From contig NZ_BNBR01000009.1 of NCBI RefSeq assembly GCF_014656055.1, positions 1 through 64,000 of the forward strand: a DNA stretch of 64,000 bases. Reading direction: 5' to 3'. This stretch comes from Streptomyces griseosporeus (GTDB taxonomy: Bacteria; Actinomycetota; Actinomycetes; Streptomycetales; Streptomycetaceae). Position numbers and translations under genes: made by a program. The notes below the pieces were generated by a model. It worked only from the letters and a program-made list of their open reading frames with translations. It was not told the origin of the DNA and searched no databases. Of this stretch, positions 51,806 to 59,951 are shown piece by piece; within the stretch, counting starts at the first letter, position 1, and every line of letters begins with the position of its first letter.

Positions 51806-51838
51806 CGGCCGAGCCCTTGGGAGACAAGGGCTCGGCCG
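51806..51838 (-). terminator. Terminator between the ABC-F gene and gbn
   Basis: CGGCCGAGCCCTTG (51806-51819) pairs with CAAGGGCTCGGCCG (51825-51838), a 14-bp perfect stem with a GGAGA loop. It should end ABC-F transcription, so gbn, further left, has its own promoter in 51604-51805. Confidence 0.88.
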
Positions 51839-51872
51839 GAAGGTGAATGTAGGACACACCTCGGTACGAGGA

Positions 51873-51940
51873 GATCTCACACAGATGATGGATCACCGAT
51901 GGGCCGAATGATCCATACGCGGGCGATCATCCATTCGATC
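51873..51940. promoter_or_regulatory. Cluster of five GATC sites beside gbn
   Basis: GATC occurs at 51873, 51891, 51910, 51925 and 51937, five times in 68 bp, and again at 51643. Gbn is reported to bind GATC-containing DNA, so this is a possible Gbn landing zone, perhaps for autoregulation or for the 3' end of the ABC-F gene. The rest of 51604-51938 holds the hairpin above and no gene. Confidence 0.55.
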
Positions 51941-53537
51941 AAGCCAGGGCGACGAGATCTGCGTAGTCCGCGCCCCACAGGTCCTCGACGCCGTCCGGCA
52001 GCAGGATGATCCGCTCCGGCTGCAGCGCCTCGACGGCGCCCTCGTCGTGGGTGACCAGGACGACCGCGCCCGTGTAGGTGCGCAGCGCGCCGAGGATCTC
52101 CTCGCGGCTGGCCGGGTCGAGGTTGTTGGTGGGCTCGTCCAGGAGCAGCACGTTCGCCGAGGAGACCACCAGGGTCGCCAGCGCCAGCCGCGTCTTCTCG
52201 CCGCCGGAGAGGACCCCGGCCGGCTTGTCGACGTCGTCGCCGGAGAACAGGAACGAGCCGAGCACCTTGCGGACCTCGACGAGGTCCATGTCGGGCGCGG
52301 CGGAGCGCATGTTCTCCAGGACCGTGCGGTCCGGGTCGAGGGTCTCGTGCTCCTGCGCGTAGTAGCCGAGCTTGAGGCCGTGGCCGGGGACGACCGCGCC
52401 GGTGTCGGGCTGCTCCACGCCCGCGAGGAGGCGGAGCAGGGTCGTCTTGCCGGCGCCGTTGAGGCCGAGGATGACGACCCGGGAGCCCTTGTCGATCGCC
52501 AGGTCGACGTCGGTGAAGATCTCCAGGGAGCCGTACGACTTCGACAGGCCCTCGGCCATCAGCGGGGTCTTGCCGCAGGGCGCGGGCTCCGGGAAGCGCA
52601 GCTTGGCGACCTTGTCCTTCTGGCGGACCTCCTCCAGACCGGACAGGAGCTTCTCGGCGCGGCGGGCCATGTTCTGCGCGGCGACCGTCTTGGTGGCCTT
52701 GGCGCGCATCTTGTCGGCCTGCGCGTTGAGCGCGGCGGCCTTCTTCTCGGCGTTGGCGCGCTCGCGCTTGCGGCGCTTCTCGTCGGCCTCGCGCTGCTGC
52801 TGGTAGAGCTTCCAGCCCATGTTGTAGATGTCGATCTGGGCGCGGTTGGCGTCCAGGTAGAACACCTTGTTGACGACCGTCTCGACCAGGTCGACGTCGT
52901 GGGAGATCACGATGAAGCCGCCGCGGTAGGTCTTGAGGTAGTCGCGCAGCCAGATGATCGAGTCGGCGTCGAGGTGGTTGGTCGGCTCGTCCAGCAGCAG
53001 GGTGTCGGCGTCGGAGAAGAGGATCCGGGCCAGCTCGACGCGGCGGCGCTGACCGCCGGAGAGCGTGTGCAGGGGCTGGCCGAGCACCCGGTCGGGCAGG
53101 TTGAGCGCGGCCGCGATGGTGGCGGCCTCGGCCTCGGCGGCGTACCCGCCCTTGGTGAGGAACTCCGTCTCCTGGCGCTCGTACTGCTTGAGGGCCTTCT
53201 CGCGGGTGGCGCCCTGGCCGCCCGCGATGCGCTGCTCGTTCTCGCGCATCTTGCGGATCAGGACGTCCAGGCCGCGCGCGGAGAGGATGCGGTCGCGAGC
53301 GAGGACGTCGAGGTCGCCGGTGCGGGGGTCCTGCGGGAGGTAGCCGACCTCGCCGGAGCGGGTGATGGTGCCGGCCGCGGGGATGCCCTCACCGGCCAGG
53401 CACTTGGTGAGGGTGGTCTTGCCGGCGCCGTTGCGGCCGACCAGGCCGATGCGGTCGCCCTTGGCGACGCGGAAACTGGCGTTCTCGATGAGGATGCGGG
53501 CACCGGCACGCAGCTCGATACCGGAGGCGGAGATCAC
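51939..53537 (-). CDS. ABC-F family ATPase
   Basis: This 532-aa protein has two ABC domains and no membrane span. Walker A motifs are GRNGAGKTT and GLNGAGKTT, signatures are LSGGQRRRVELAR and LSGGEKTRLALA, and Walker B motifs are LLLDEPTNHLD and LLLDEPTNNLD. The inter-domain linker is a charged helical pair (QQQREADEKRRKRERANAEKKAA) as in ribosome-acting ABC-F proteins. It could rescue or protect ribosomes. The GTG 53537 has TGGAG upstream. A short uORF precedes it. Confidence 0.94.
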   Translation of the reverse strand: MISASGIELRAGARILIENASFRVAKGDRIGLVGRNGAGKTTLTKCLAGEGIPAAGTITRSGEVGYLPQDPRTGDLDVLARDRILSARGLDVLIRKMRENEQRIAGGQGATREKALKQYERQETEFLTKGGYAAEAEAATIAAALNLPDRVLGQPLHTLSGGQRRRVELARILFSDADTLLLDEPTNHLDADSIIWLRDYLKTYRGGFIVISHDVDLVETVVNKVFYLDANRAQIDIYNMGWKLYQQQREADEKRRKRERANAEKKAAALNAQADKMRAKATKTVAAQNMARRAEKLLSGLEEVRQKDKVAKLRFPEPAPCGKTPLMAEGLSKSYGSLEIFTDVDLAIDKGSRVVILGLNGAGKTTLLRLLAGVEQPDTGAVVPGHGLKLGYYAQEHETLDPDRTVLENMRSAAPDMDLVEVRKVLGSFLFSGDDVDKPAGVLSGGEKTRLALATLVVSSANVLLLDEPTNNLDPASREEILGALRTYTGAVVLVTHDEGAVEALQPERIILLPDGVEDLWGADYADLVALA

Positions 53538-53595
53538 GGACAGACTCCAGGGCGAATGGAATGGGCGGGTGGGCGGCTGAGGTCGTACCCGCTGT

Positions 53596-53619
53596 CTAAT
53601 GCGCGAGGAGAATGGCCAT
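53596..53619 (-). CDS. Leaderless 7-codon uORF before the ABC-F gene
   Basis: Minus-strand ATG 53619 opens MAILLAH and stops at TAG (53596). A good -10 hexamer, TAGACT (53626-53631), ends 6 bases before the ATG, so transcription should begin at or next to the start codon (leaderless). The ABC-F GTG lies 58 bases past the stop. Antibiotic-responsive ABC-F genes are often controlled by such leader peptides. A 6-bp hairpin, GCGGGT with ACCCGC, lies between the uORF and the gene. An A-rich tract (53650-53654) sits about 20 bp upstream of the -10, as seen at WblC/WhiB7 promoters, but the -35 is unclear. Confidence 0.55.
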   Translation of the reverse strand: MAILLAH

Positions 53620-53807
53620 GCGGCCAGTCTAACGGTGCGATGCAACCACTTTTTCTGTGTCCGGGTGTTCGGTTCGTCTCGCTCCGGGCATCCGGTAGCG
53701 GTCGCGACCGTTCGCCCGTTCGCCCGTTCGGCCGTGCGCACGGCGCCGGGGGCGGACGGGCGGGCGAGGATGCCCCGAAGGATTCCGTGCGCAGAGGGTG
53801 GTGACCG

Positions 53808-54695
53808 GTGCAGTTCGACGACGACGCCCGTCTGGACACCTCCGAGGTGCAGGATGTGCGCGGCAGCCGGATCCCGGGTGGGCGGGCCACCGTCGGCGGT
53901 GGCGTCGTGGGGCTGATCGCGCTGCTGCTCGGCCTGTTCCTCGGCGTCGGCCCGGACCAGCTCGGGCTGTCCTCCGGCGATCAGCCGGCCCCGGCCGCGT
54001 CCTCGTTCGCCGAGGTGCGGCAGAGCTGCCACAGCGGGCGGGACGCGAACACGCGGGACGACTGCCGCATGGTCGCCGTGGTCAACAGCGTGCAGGACTT
54101 CTGGGACGCGGAGTTGGCGCGGCGCGGCGGGAGTTACGGCCGCTCCCTTACGGTCTTCTTCAGTCAGCGGGTGGGGACGGCGTGCGGGACGGCGACCTCG
54201 GCGGTGGGGCCGTTCTACTGCCCCGGGGACCGGAAGGTCTATCTGGACCTGGACTTCTTCGAGGAGCTGCGGACGACGTTCGGGGCGAGCGGGGGCCCGT
54301 TCGCGCAGGCGTACGTGGTGGCGCACGAGTACGGCCACCATGTGCAGGACCTGACGGGCACGCTCGGGCGCGCGCAGGACGGGCGGACGGGCACGGGCAG
54401 CGGCTCGGTGAGCGTGGAGCTGCAGGCCGACTGCTACGCCGGGGTGTGGGCGCGGCACGCGACGACGACGCCGGACGAGTCGACCGGGCGGCCCCTGATC
54501 AGCAGCCTCACCGACGCCGACATCCGTGACGGGCTGGACGCGGCGGCGGCCGTGGGCGACGACCGGATCCAGGAGCGGTTCCAGGGCCGGGTGACGCCGG
54601 AGACGTGGACGCACGGGTCGGCGGAGCAGCGGCAGCAGTGGTTCGACACGGGGTACCGCAGCGGGGACATGGGGCGGTGCGACACGTTCCGGTGA
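53808..54695 (+). CDS. Neutral zinc metallopeptidase (YpfJ-like) membrane protein
   Basis: This 295-aa protein has an acidic N-terminus (MQFDDDARLDTSEVQD), one membrane helix (GGVVGLIALLLGLFLGV) and an outer zinc peptidase domain with HEYGHHVQ (about 180) and the third ligand Glu in VELQADCYAGVWAR. Four cysteines lie outside. GTG 53808 is preferred. It is divergent from the ABC-F gene across ~190 bp. Physiological substrate unknown. Confidence 0.93.
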   Translation: MQFDDDARLDTSEVQDVRGSRIPGGRATVGGGVVGLIALLLGLFLGVGPDQLGLSSGDQPAPAASSFAEVRQSCHSGRDANTRDDCRMVAVVNSVQDFWDAELARRGGSYGRSLTVFFSQRVGTACGTATSAVGPFYCPGDRKVYLDLDFFEELRTTFGASGGPFAQAYVVAHEYGHHVQDLTGTLGRAQDGRTGTGSGSVSVELQADCYAGVWARHATTTPDESTGRPLISSLTDADIRDGLDAAAAVGDDRIQERFQGRVTPETWTHGSAEQRQQWFDTGYRSGDMGRCDTFR

Positions 54696-54801
54696 GGGGC
54701 GGGTCCGCCGGCCGCGGGCCGTTGTCAGTGGTGGCTGCGATGCTGGCTGTGGGTCGGGATCCGGCCCCCGGAACGGCGGTGGTCACAAGGGAGTGATCGG
54801 C

Positions 54802-55215
54802 ATGGCGGGCATGAGCGGCGGACGTCCGAGCGTCTTCCCGACGCTGCTGTACGCGGACGCCAAGGCGGCGATCCGGCAGCTCACGGAGGCCTTCGGGTTC
54901 ACGGAGCTGGCGGTGTACGAGGGCGAGGACGGCTCGGTGCTGCACGCCGAGCTGGCGCAGGGCAACGGCGTGGTGATGCTCGGCTCCAAGGGCCGCGGCG
55001 GCGTCTTCGACGCGGCGATGAAGGACGCGGGCACGACGGGGGTGTACGTCGTGGTGGACGACGTCGACGCCCACCACCGCCAGGCGGTGGAGCACGGCGC
55101 GGAGATCCTGATGCCCCCGACGGACCAGGACTACGGCTCGCGGGACTACATGGCGCGGGACGCCGAGGGCAATGTGTGGAGCTTCGGGACGTATGCGCCG
55201 GAGATACCGGGCTGA
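54802..55215 (+). CDS. VOC/glyoxalase-fold protein
   Basis: This 137-aa protein has the VOC paired beta-alpha-beta pattern (PTLLYADAKAAIRQLTEAFGFTEL and TGVYVVVDDVDAHHRQAVEHGAEIL), ending DAEGNVWSFGTYAP. The start ATG at 54802 is chosen since AAGGGAG lies 8 bases upstream. Metal ligands are incomplete, so it may be a ligand-binding or a resistance-type member. Function is not assigned. Confidence 0.88.
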   Translation: MAGMSGGRPSVFPTLLYADAKAAIRQLTEAFGFTELAVYEGEDGSVLHAELAQGNGVVMLGSKGRGGVFDAAMKDAGTTGVYVVVDDVDAHHRQAVEHGAEILMPPTDQDYGSRDYMARDAEGNVWSFGTYAPEIPG

Positions 55216-55710
55216 GGCTGAGGCGCGGGGGTGCCGCCGGGGCGGGCCTGGGGGTGGTGCCGGGGCGACGGGCGGTGCCGGGCCGGGGTGGGATCGGGCG
55301 GTGCCCGGGCGGAGCGGGTGCGCCGGTGCGTGTCGGGGCCCGAACAGCGGACCGCGGGCCGCACCCCGGTGCCGGAGGCAGCTCACCGCGCTGTTACCCG
55401 GCCCCGGCCGCAGTGACCAGGGGGCGCCGGCGCCGCGTCGATCGCGTAGACCGCGTGTCGCCCGAACGTTCCCCGGCCCCGCACCGGTGCCTGAGAGGCC
55501 CTGGCCGGCCCTGCGCTGAGGCCTGACCGGCACTCCGGGACCCGGGGCCGCCTGGGGCCCGGGGATCCGAGATCCGGGATCCCGGGCGCCCGAGATCGGG
55601 TCGGCCGGGCCCGGGGCGCACGAGGTCGGGTCGGCCTGGGCCCGGGCGGGTCGGCCTGGGCCCGGGCGGGTCGGCCTGGGCCCGGGCGGGTCAGCCTGGG
55701 CCCGGGCGGG
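55216..55710. repeat. Non-coding G+C-rich gap ending in four 20-bp tandem repeats
   Basis: No convincing gene is visible in this 495-bp gap. The last 80 bases consist of four copies of TCGGCCTGGGCCCGGGCGGG (55631-55650, 55651-55670, 55671-55690, 55691-55710, the last with TCAGCC). A partial copy at 55711-55716 contains the stop codon of the next gene (minus strand). Each unit is itself partly palindromic (GGGCCC). Upstream, GGATCC and GGATCCCGG repeats occur near 55561-55585. It lies between convergent genes. Confidence 0.85.
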
Positions 55711-57345
55711 TCAGCCTCCCGTGTGGACCTGGAACGCCGCCCGGCGTACGGCCTTCGCCAGGGCCGGGTCCGGGTGGGCGGCGGCGAGGGCGACCAGGAC
55801 CTGCACGGTGCGCGGGTGGCCGACGGCGCGGACCTCGTCGAGCAGTGCGGGGACGGTCGGCTGGAGCGCGGACTCCAGGTGCCGCACCAGCATCGGCGCC
55901 TCCCCGTGGTCGGCGACCGCGGCGGCCGTGTCCACCCACAGCCAGGTGGCCTCCTCGCGGGTGAGCACCTCGTGGGCGTCCTCCGGGTCGACCCCGTCGT
56001 GCTCGGCCAGCCACAGCAGGGCGTACGGCCGCAGCGCCGGCTCGTCGACGACGGCGCGGACGTCGGGCTCGGCGGGGGCGCCGACGACGCGCAGCGCCTC
56101 GAAGGCGAGGCCGCGCAGCAGGGCGTCGTCGCCGCGGGCGGCCTCGAGCAGCTCGGTGACGGCGCTGCCGACGGGGCGGGCGGCGAGCCAGGCGCGGTAC
56201 TCGGCGCGGGCGGCGTTGGGGCGCAGCTGGGCGCAGCCGCGCAGCATGTCCTCGGCCGACTGCTCGATGTTGCCGGCGGGGCTCTGCGCGGCGACGCAGA
56301 TCTGCTCCAGCTTGACCCAGACCGCCCAGCTGCCCAGCGGCGTGAGCGTGGCCTGGCCGTCGCCGTAGGTCAGGGCGCCGACGGAGGCGAGCGCACGCAG
56401 CGCCCAGTCCAGCAGCGGCGCCAGCTCGGCCTCGCCCACGGCCTCCGCCGGGTCGGCGGCGGCGGAGGCGACCGCTTCGGCGCCGGCGGCCGGGGCCAGG
56501 GCGGTGCCGTCGAGCGGTCCGGCGGACGCGCCGGCGGAGGGCGTCGCACCGGCCGTCGCGGCGGGCGCGGTGCCCGGCCGCTGCGCGGGCACGGTCGGCA
56601 CGGCGGTGCCGTCCGCGGTCGGCGCCGCACCGGTCGGCCCGGCGGACGCGTCCACGGGCCCGGCCTGCCCCGTCGGCCCGTCGGGCGTCGTCGGGACGGG
56701 CTGGGGCCCGTACGGGACCTCGCAGCGTTCCGTGCGGAGTTCCGTGACCCGCTGGCGGAGCAGGTCCAGGAGCTGGTCGACGGGGACGGGGCCGGCGGAC
56801 AGCTGGAGGAAGGAGAGCACCTGGGGCATGGCCGAGACGACCTCGGCGACGGCGGAGGGCTCGTGGTCGGCCGGTTCCGGATGGGCGAGCGACCAGGCGT
56901 CGAAGAGGGCCACCCAGCCGCGCAGCACGGCACTGTCGTCGCGGTCCCAGGCGCGCAGCCGCCAGCCGGGGCGGGCGCTGTCGCCGTGCACCTCGACGAG
57001 GCCGGCCAGGCGGGCGGTGTCCCAGTCGGCACGGACCTGAGCGACGGTCAGGCCGAGCTCCCGGGCGGCCCGTTCGGCGGTCGCCTCGGAGAGAGTGGCC
57101 TTGCCGTCGGCGGTGGCGCCGGCCCGGCCGGGGCCGAGGGCGGAGTCGGCCCAGCGGGCGACGCGGACCGCGCCCGCCAATCCCGAGCGTGCCATTCCGG
57201 CCAGCTCCGAGGGGGCCGGCGTGCCCTCGGGCGGGCGGGGTGCGCGGCGGCGGGGGCGCCGCTGGTTCACAGCTCTGGGGGCGGCGGCCAGGGGTCGCGG
57301 TCGGACGAGTCGAAGCCTGGAGTCGCGCGGGATACGGGACGTCAC
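55711..57345 (-). CDS. Conserved Streptomyces protein of unknown function (HEAT-like C-terminus)
   Basis: This 544-aa protein has a basic N-terminus (RLRLVRPRPLAAAPRAVNQRRPRRR), then a helix-turn-helix-like block (TLSEATAERAARELGLTVAQVRADW), and a Pro/Ala/Thr-rich low-complexity insert of about 100 residues (~225-325). A helical C-terminal half follows with alpha-solenoid-like units (AAFEALRVVGAPAEPDVRAVVDEPALRPYALLWL). I cannot name the family. GTG 57345 is preferred for its GGAAG site; GTG 57393 would add 16 residues. The stop lies within a tandem repeat. Confidence 0.75.
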   Translation of the reverse strand: MTSRIPRDSRLRLVRPRPLAAAPRAVNQRRPRRRAPRPPEGTPAPSELAGMARSGLAGAVRVARWADSALGPGRAGATADGKATLSEATAERAARELGLTVAQVRADWDTARLAGLVEVHGDSARPGWRLRAWDRDDSAVLRGWVALFDAWSLAHPEPADHEPSAVAEVVSAMPQVLSFLQLSAGPVPVDQLLDLLRQRVTELRTERCEVPYGPQPVPTTPDGPTGQAGPVDASAGPTGAAPTADGTAVPTVPAQRPGTAPAATAGATPSAGASAGPLDGTALAPAAGAEAVASAAADPAEAVGEAELAPLLDWALRALASVGALTYGDGQATLTPLGSWAVWVKLEQICVAAQSPAGNIEQSAEDMLRGCAQLRPNAARAEYRAWLAARPVGSAVTELLEAARGDDALLRGLAFEALRVVGAPAEPDVRAVVDEPALRPYALLWLAEHDGVDPEDAHEVLTREEATWLWVDTAAAVADHGEAPMLVRHLESALQPTVPALLDEVRAVGHPRTVQVLVALAAAHPDPALAKAVRRAAFQVHTGG

Positions 57346-57564
57346 GGGTGCAGTCTTCCGGTTGACGGTCCGAAAACCCAAACGGAATGTCACGGGGGGC
57401 GACGGGGATGGCCAACGGAGGCGGCCGGGAAAGGTGGTGGAAGGCGGGAACCGGCCAGGGGTGTGAGCGTCGGCGGAAGGGCCGGGAGGGGACCGCGCGG
57501 GGACATAAGCGGAATGAGGGTGACCGGCTTGGTACGGCCGCGTCGCCGCGCCCCGGGGACGGTG

Positions 57565-58692
57565 TCACATGAGCGGGGTCAGGAAGCGGCGCAGGGCCTC
57601 CTCGTAGGCGGCCGGGTCGGCGTTCCACATCGCGGCGTGCGGGGCCTGCGCGACGGTGCGCAGGGCGACGAGGCCGGGGTGGCGGTCGGCGAGGCGGCGG
57701 GAGTAGGCCCAGGGCGCGACCGTGTCGCCGGGGCCGTGGAAGATCAGGGTCGGCACCGTGAGCCGGCCGGGGCCGGCGCCGTCGTCGGTGCGGTCGGCGT
57801 GCAGCCCGGCGCGGCCCTGTGCGGCGCGGACCGCGAGCGGCAGCAGCGCGCCCGGGGTGCGCCGGGCCGTGGCCAGGGCGCGCAGCGTCGCCTCCCAGCT
57901 GAGCACCGGCGAGTCCAGGACGAGCCCGGAGATGCGGTCCCCGACGGCCGAGTGCGCGACGGCGCGCAGCGCCATCGTGGCGCCGGTGGACCAGCCGAGC
58001 ACGACGATGCGGCGGGCGCCGTAGCGCACGGCGTACCGGACCGCCGCGTCGAGGTCGCGCCACTCGCTGTCGCCGAGGTGGTTGAGGCCGTCCGGGGGCC
58101 GGGGCGCGCCGAGGTCGCCGCGGTAGGCGAGGGCGAGCACGGGGAGGCGCAGTCGGTGCAGGAACTGCATGAGGTTCATGGCGTGTTCGCGGGTGGTGCC
58201 CAGGCCGTGCACGGCGATGACCCAGGTGTCGCGGGCGGCGGGCACGAACCAGGCGGGCAGCGGGCCGAGTTCGCCGGGGACGTCGACGTCGGCGTGGTCC
58301 AGGCCGAGGGCCGCGCGCGGGTCGCCGACGTACAGGTTGGGGGTGAGCCACACCTTGTCGCCGGGTTCGAGGCTCCCGTGGGTGACGCGTTCGAGGCGCC
58401 GTACGACCGTGTCGGCGGCGTGGTCGGCGGCGGTGAGGACCTGCCCGACGACCGCGTGCGAGCCGTCCCCGGCGAGGCCGTAGGTGCCGGGGCGCAGGGC
58501 CGCGAGGTCCCGGGTGAGGGCGATCCGGCCGGCGGCCGTGGCGTGCACGGTGAGCCGGGGTTCGGTGGGCAGTGGTCGGCCGGCGGGCGCCTTGAGCGCC
58601 GCGTCGCTGGCGAGCCGGCCGGCGACCACGGCGGCGGCCCCGGCACCCATCACGGCGGTGACGGCAGCGGCCGTCGCTCTGACAGTGCGCAC
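57565..58692 (-). CDS. Alpha/beta hydrolase with N-terminal membrane anchor
   Basis: This 375-aa protein has a signal-anchor helix (VRATAAAVTAVMGAGAAAVVAG) and a hydrolase domain with the nucleophile elbow GWSTGA, and candidate Asp and His in HGPGDTVAP and APHAAMWN. A region before it is rich in beta strands. Lipase, esterase or peptidase specificity is not resolved. GTG 58692 is chosen. It stands alone between the unknown 544-aa gene and the aldolase. Confidence 0.88.
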   Translation of the reverse strand: MRTVRATAAAVTAVMGAGAAAVVAGRLASDAALKAPAGRPLPTEPRLTVHATAAGRIALTRDLAALRPGTYGLAGDGSHAVVGQVLTAADHAADTVVRRLERVTHGSLEPGDKVWLTPNLYVGDPRAALGLDHADVDVPGELGPLPAWFVPAARDTWVIAVHGLGTTREHAMNLMQFLHRLRLPVLALAYRGDLGAPRPPDGLNHLGDSEWRDLDAAVRYAVRYGARRIVVLGWSTGATMALRAVAHSAVGDRISGLVLDSPVLSWEATLRALATARRTPGALLPLAVRAAQGRAGLHADRTDDGAGPGRLTVPTLIFHGPGDTVAPWAYSRRLADRHPGLVALRTVAQAPHAAMWNADPAAYEEALRRFLTPLM

Positions 58693-58858
58693 CCGTCCAG
58701 TGTCCCGGCGGAACGGTTCACCGGCCAGTGGGAGGCGGGCGGGGAGTGACGGCGGCCGGCAAGCGCGCCGTCGGCGACGCGGAAAGCGGCCTTCCCGGCC
58801 TGCGGTGTGTGGCGGCCGCACGGAAAGCGGCGCCCCCGACCCACAGTCCGCCGACCGC

Positions 58859-59635
58859 TCAACCCGGCTGCCCGTACCCCCGCAGCTTCTCCGCCGTCCG
58901 GGTGAGCTGTTCCTCGGTCAGCAGGTGCGGGGTGCGGCCGGGCACGGACGCGGCGGTCAGCCACAGCCGGCACATCCACTCCAGCTGGGCGGTGCGGTCG
59001 TAGGCCTGGTCGAGGGTGGCGCCGTAGGTGATGGTGCCGTGGTTCTGGAGCAGGCAGCCGGTGCGGTCGGCGAGGGCGCGCCGCATGTTCTCGGCCAACT
59101 CCTCGGTGCCGTAGGTCGCGTAGGGGGCGACCTGGACGGGTCCGCCGAGCGCGGCGGCCATGTAGTGCACCAGCGGCAGCTCGGGGACGAGCAGCGAGAC
59201 GGCGGTGGCGTGCACGGCGTGGGTGTGCACGACGGCGCGGGCGTCGGTGTGCCGGTAGACCGTGAGGTGCATGGGCAGCTCGCTGGTCGGGACGAGGGTG
59301 CCGCGCACCTGCCGTCCGTCGAGGTCGACGGCGGTGAGGTCGTCCGGGGAGAGCCGGTCGTAGGGCACGCCCGAGGGCGTGACCAGCACGGTGTCGCCCA
59401 CGCGGACGGAGACGTTGCCGGAGGTGCCGACGACGAGGCCGTCGGCGACGGTGCGGCGCGCGGTGGCGACGAGCGCCTCCCAGGCCCGCGCCTCCGCTTC
59501 CCGAACGCCCTCCGGGCCTTCCGCGCCCTCCGCGCTCCCCGCGCTCCCCGGCACCTCCCCCGCACGCCCCCGTGCCTCCTGTGCGCCCTCCCGGGCGCCC
59601 CGCCCGGCCCCCGCATCCCGCTGTTCGTCGGTCAT
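58859..59635 (-). CDS. Class II aldolase/adducin family protein
   Basis: This 258-aa protein has an Ala/Gly/Glu-rich head (about 50 residues), then VGTSGNVSVRVGDTVLVTPSGVPYDRLSPDDL, the zinc ligands HTHAVH (~145) and QNHGTITYG (~205). This is the fold of L-fuculose-phosphate and related aldolases. Substrate unknown. The ATG at 59635 is used; the long low-complexity head is unusual. Confidence 0.92.
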   Translation of the reverse strand: MTDEQRDAGAGRGAREGAQEARGRAGEVPGSAGSAEGAEGPEGVREAEARAWEALVATARRTVADGLVVGTSGNVSVRVGDTVLVTPSGVPYDRLSPDDLTAVDLDGRQVRGTLVPTSELPMHLTVYRHTDARAVVHTHAVHATAVSLLVPELPLVHYMAAALGGPVQVAPYATYGTEELAENMRRALADRTGCLLQNHGTITYGATLDQAYDRTAQLEWMCRLWLTAASVPGRTPHLLTEEQLTRTAEKLRGYGQPG

Positions 59636-59882
59636 GCCGTGATCCTGCCAGCCGGGGCCGGTCGCCGGGGGCGGTCCCGGTGCGGAGGGCCGGATCACGC
59701 CGTGGAAAAGGCCTGGTCACGACCGGTCGGAGGAGAGTGACCGGAATCTCTTTTCCGGCCTCCCGGTCCGCCCGCGAAGGGCCGCCCGCGTCCGCCGGCC
59801 GTGCGGTGTCCGGGCCGCCGCCTCCGCCCCGGATCGAGCGGAGCGGCGGTCCTCGCTTTCCGACACTCCGGCGCCCGTCCCA

Positions 59883-59915
59883 GTTCACCTTCCGTTCACC
59901 CTGGTTACTTACGTT
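59883..59915 (+). promoter_or_regulatory. PHO box (PhoP operator) of the phosphate transport gene
   Basis: Two 11-bp direct-repeat units, GTTCACCTTCC (59883-59893) and GTTCACCCTGG (59894-59904), match the Streptomyces PhoP box consensus GTTCACC. A weaker third unit TTACTTACGTT follows (59905-59915). It lies 37 bp before the transporter ATG and so can overlap the promoter. The rest of 59636-59951 shows no gene. Confidence 0.85.
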
Positions 59916-59951
59916 CGACCCGCCAATGACTTCGAACGATTGCCTGGGTAA

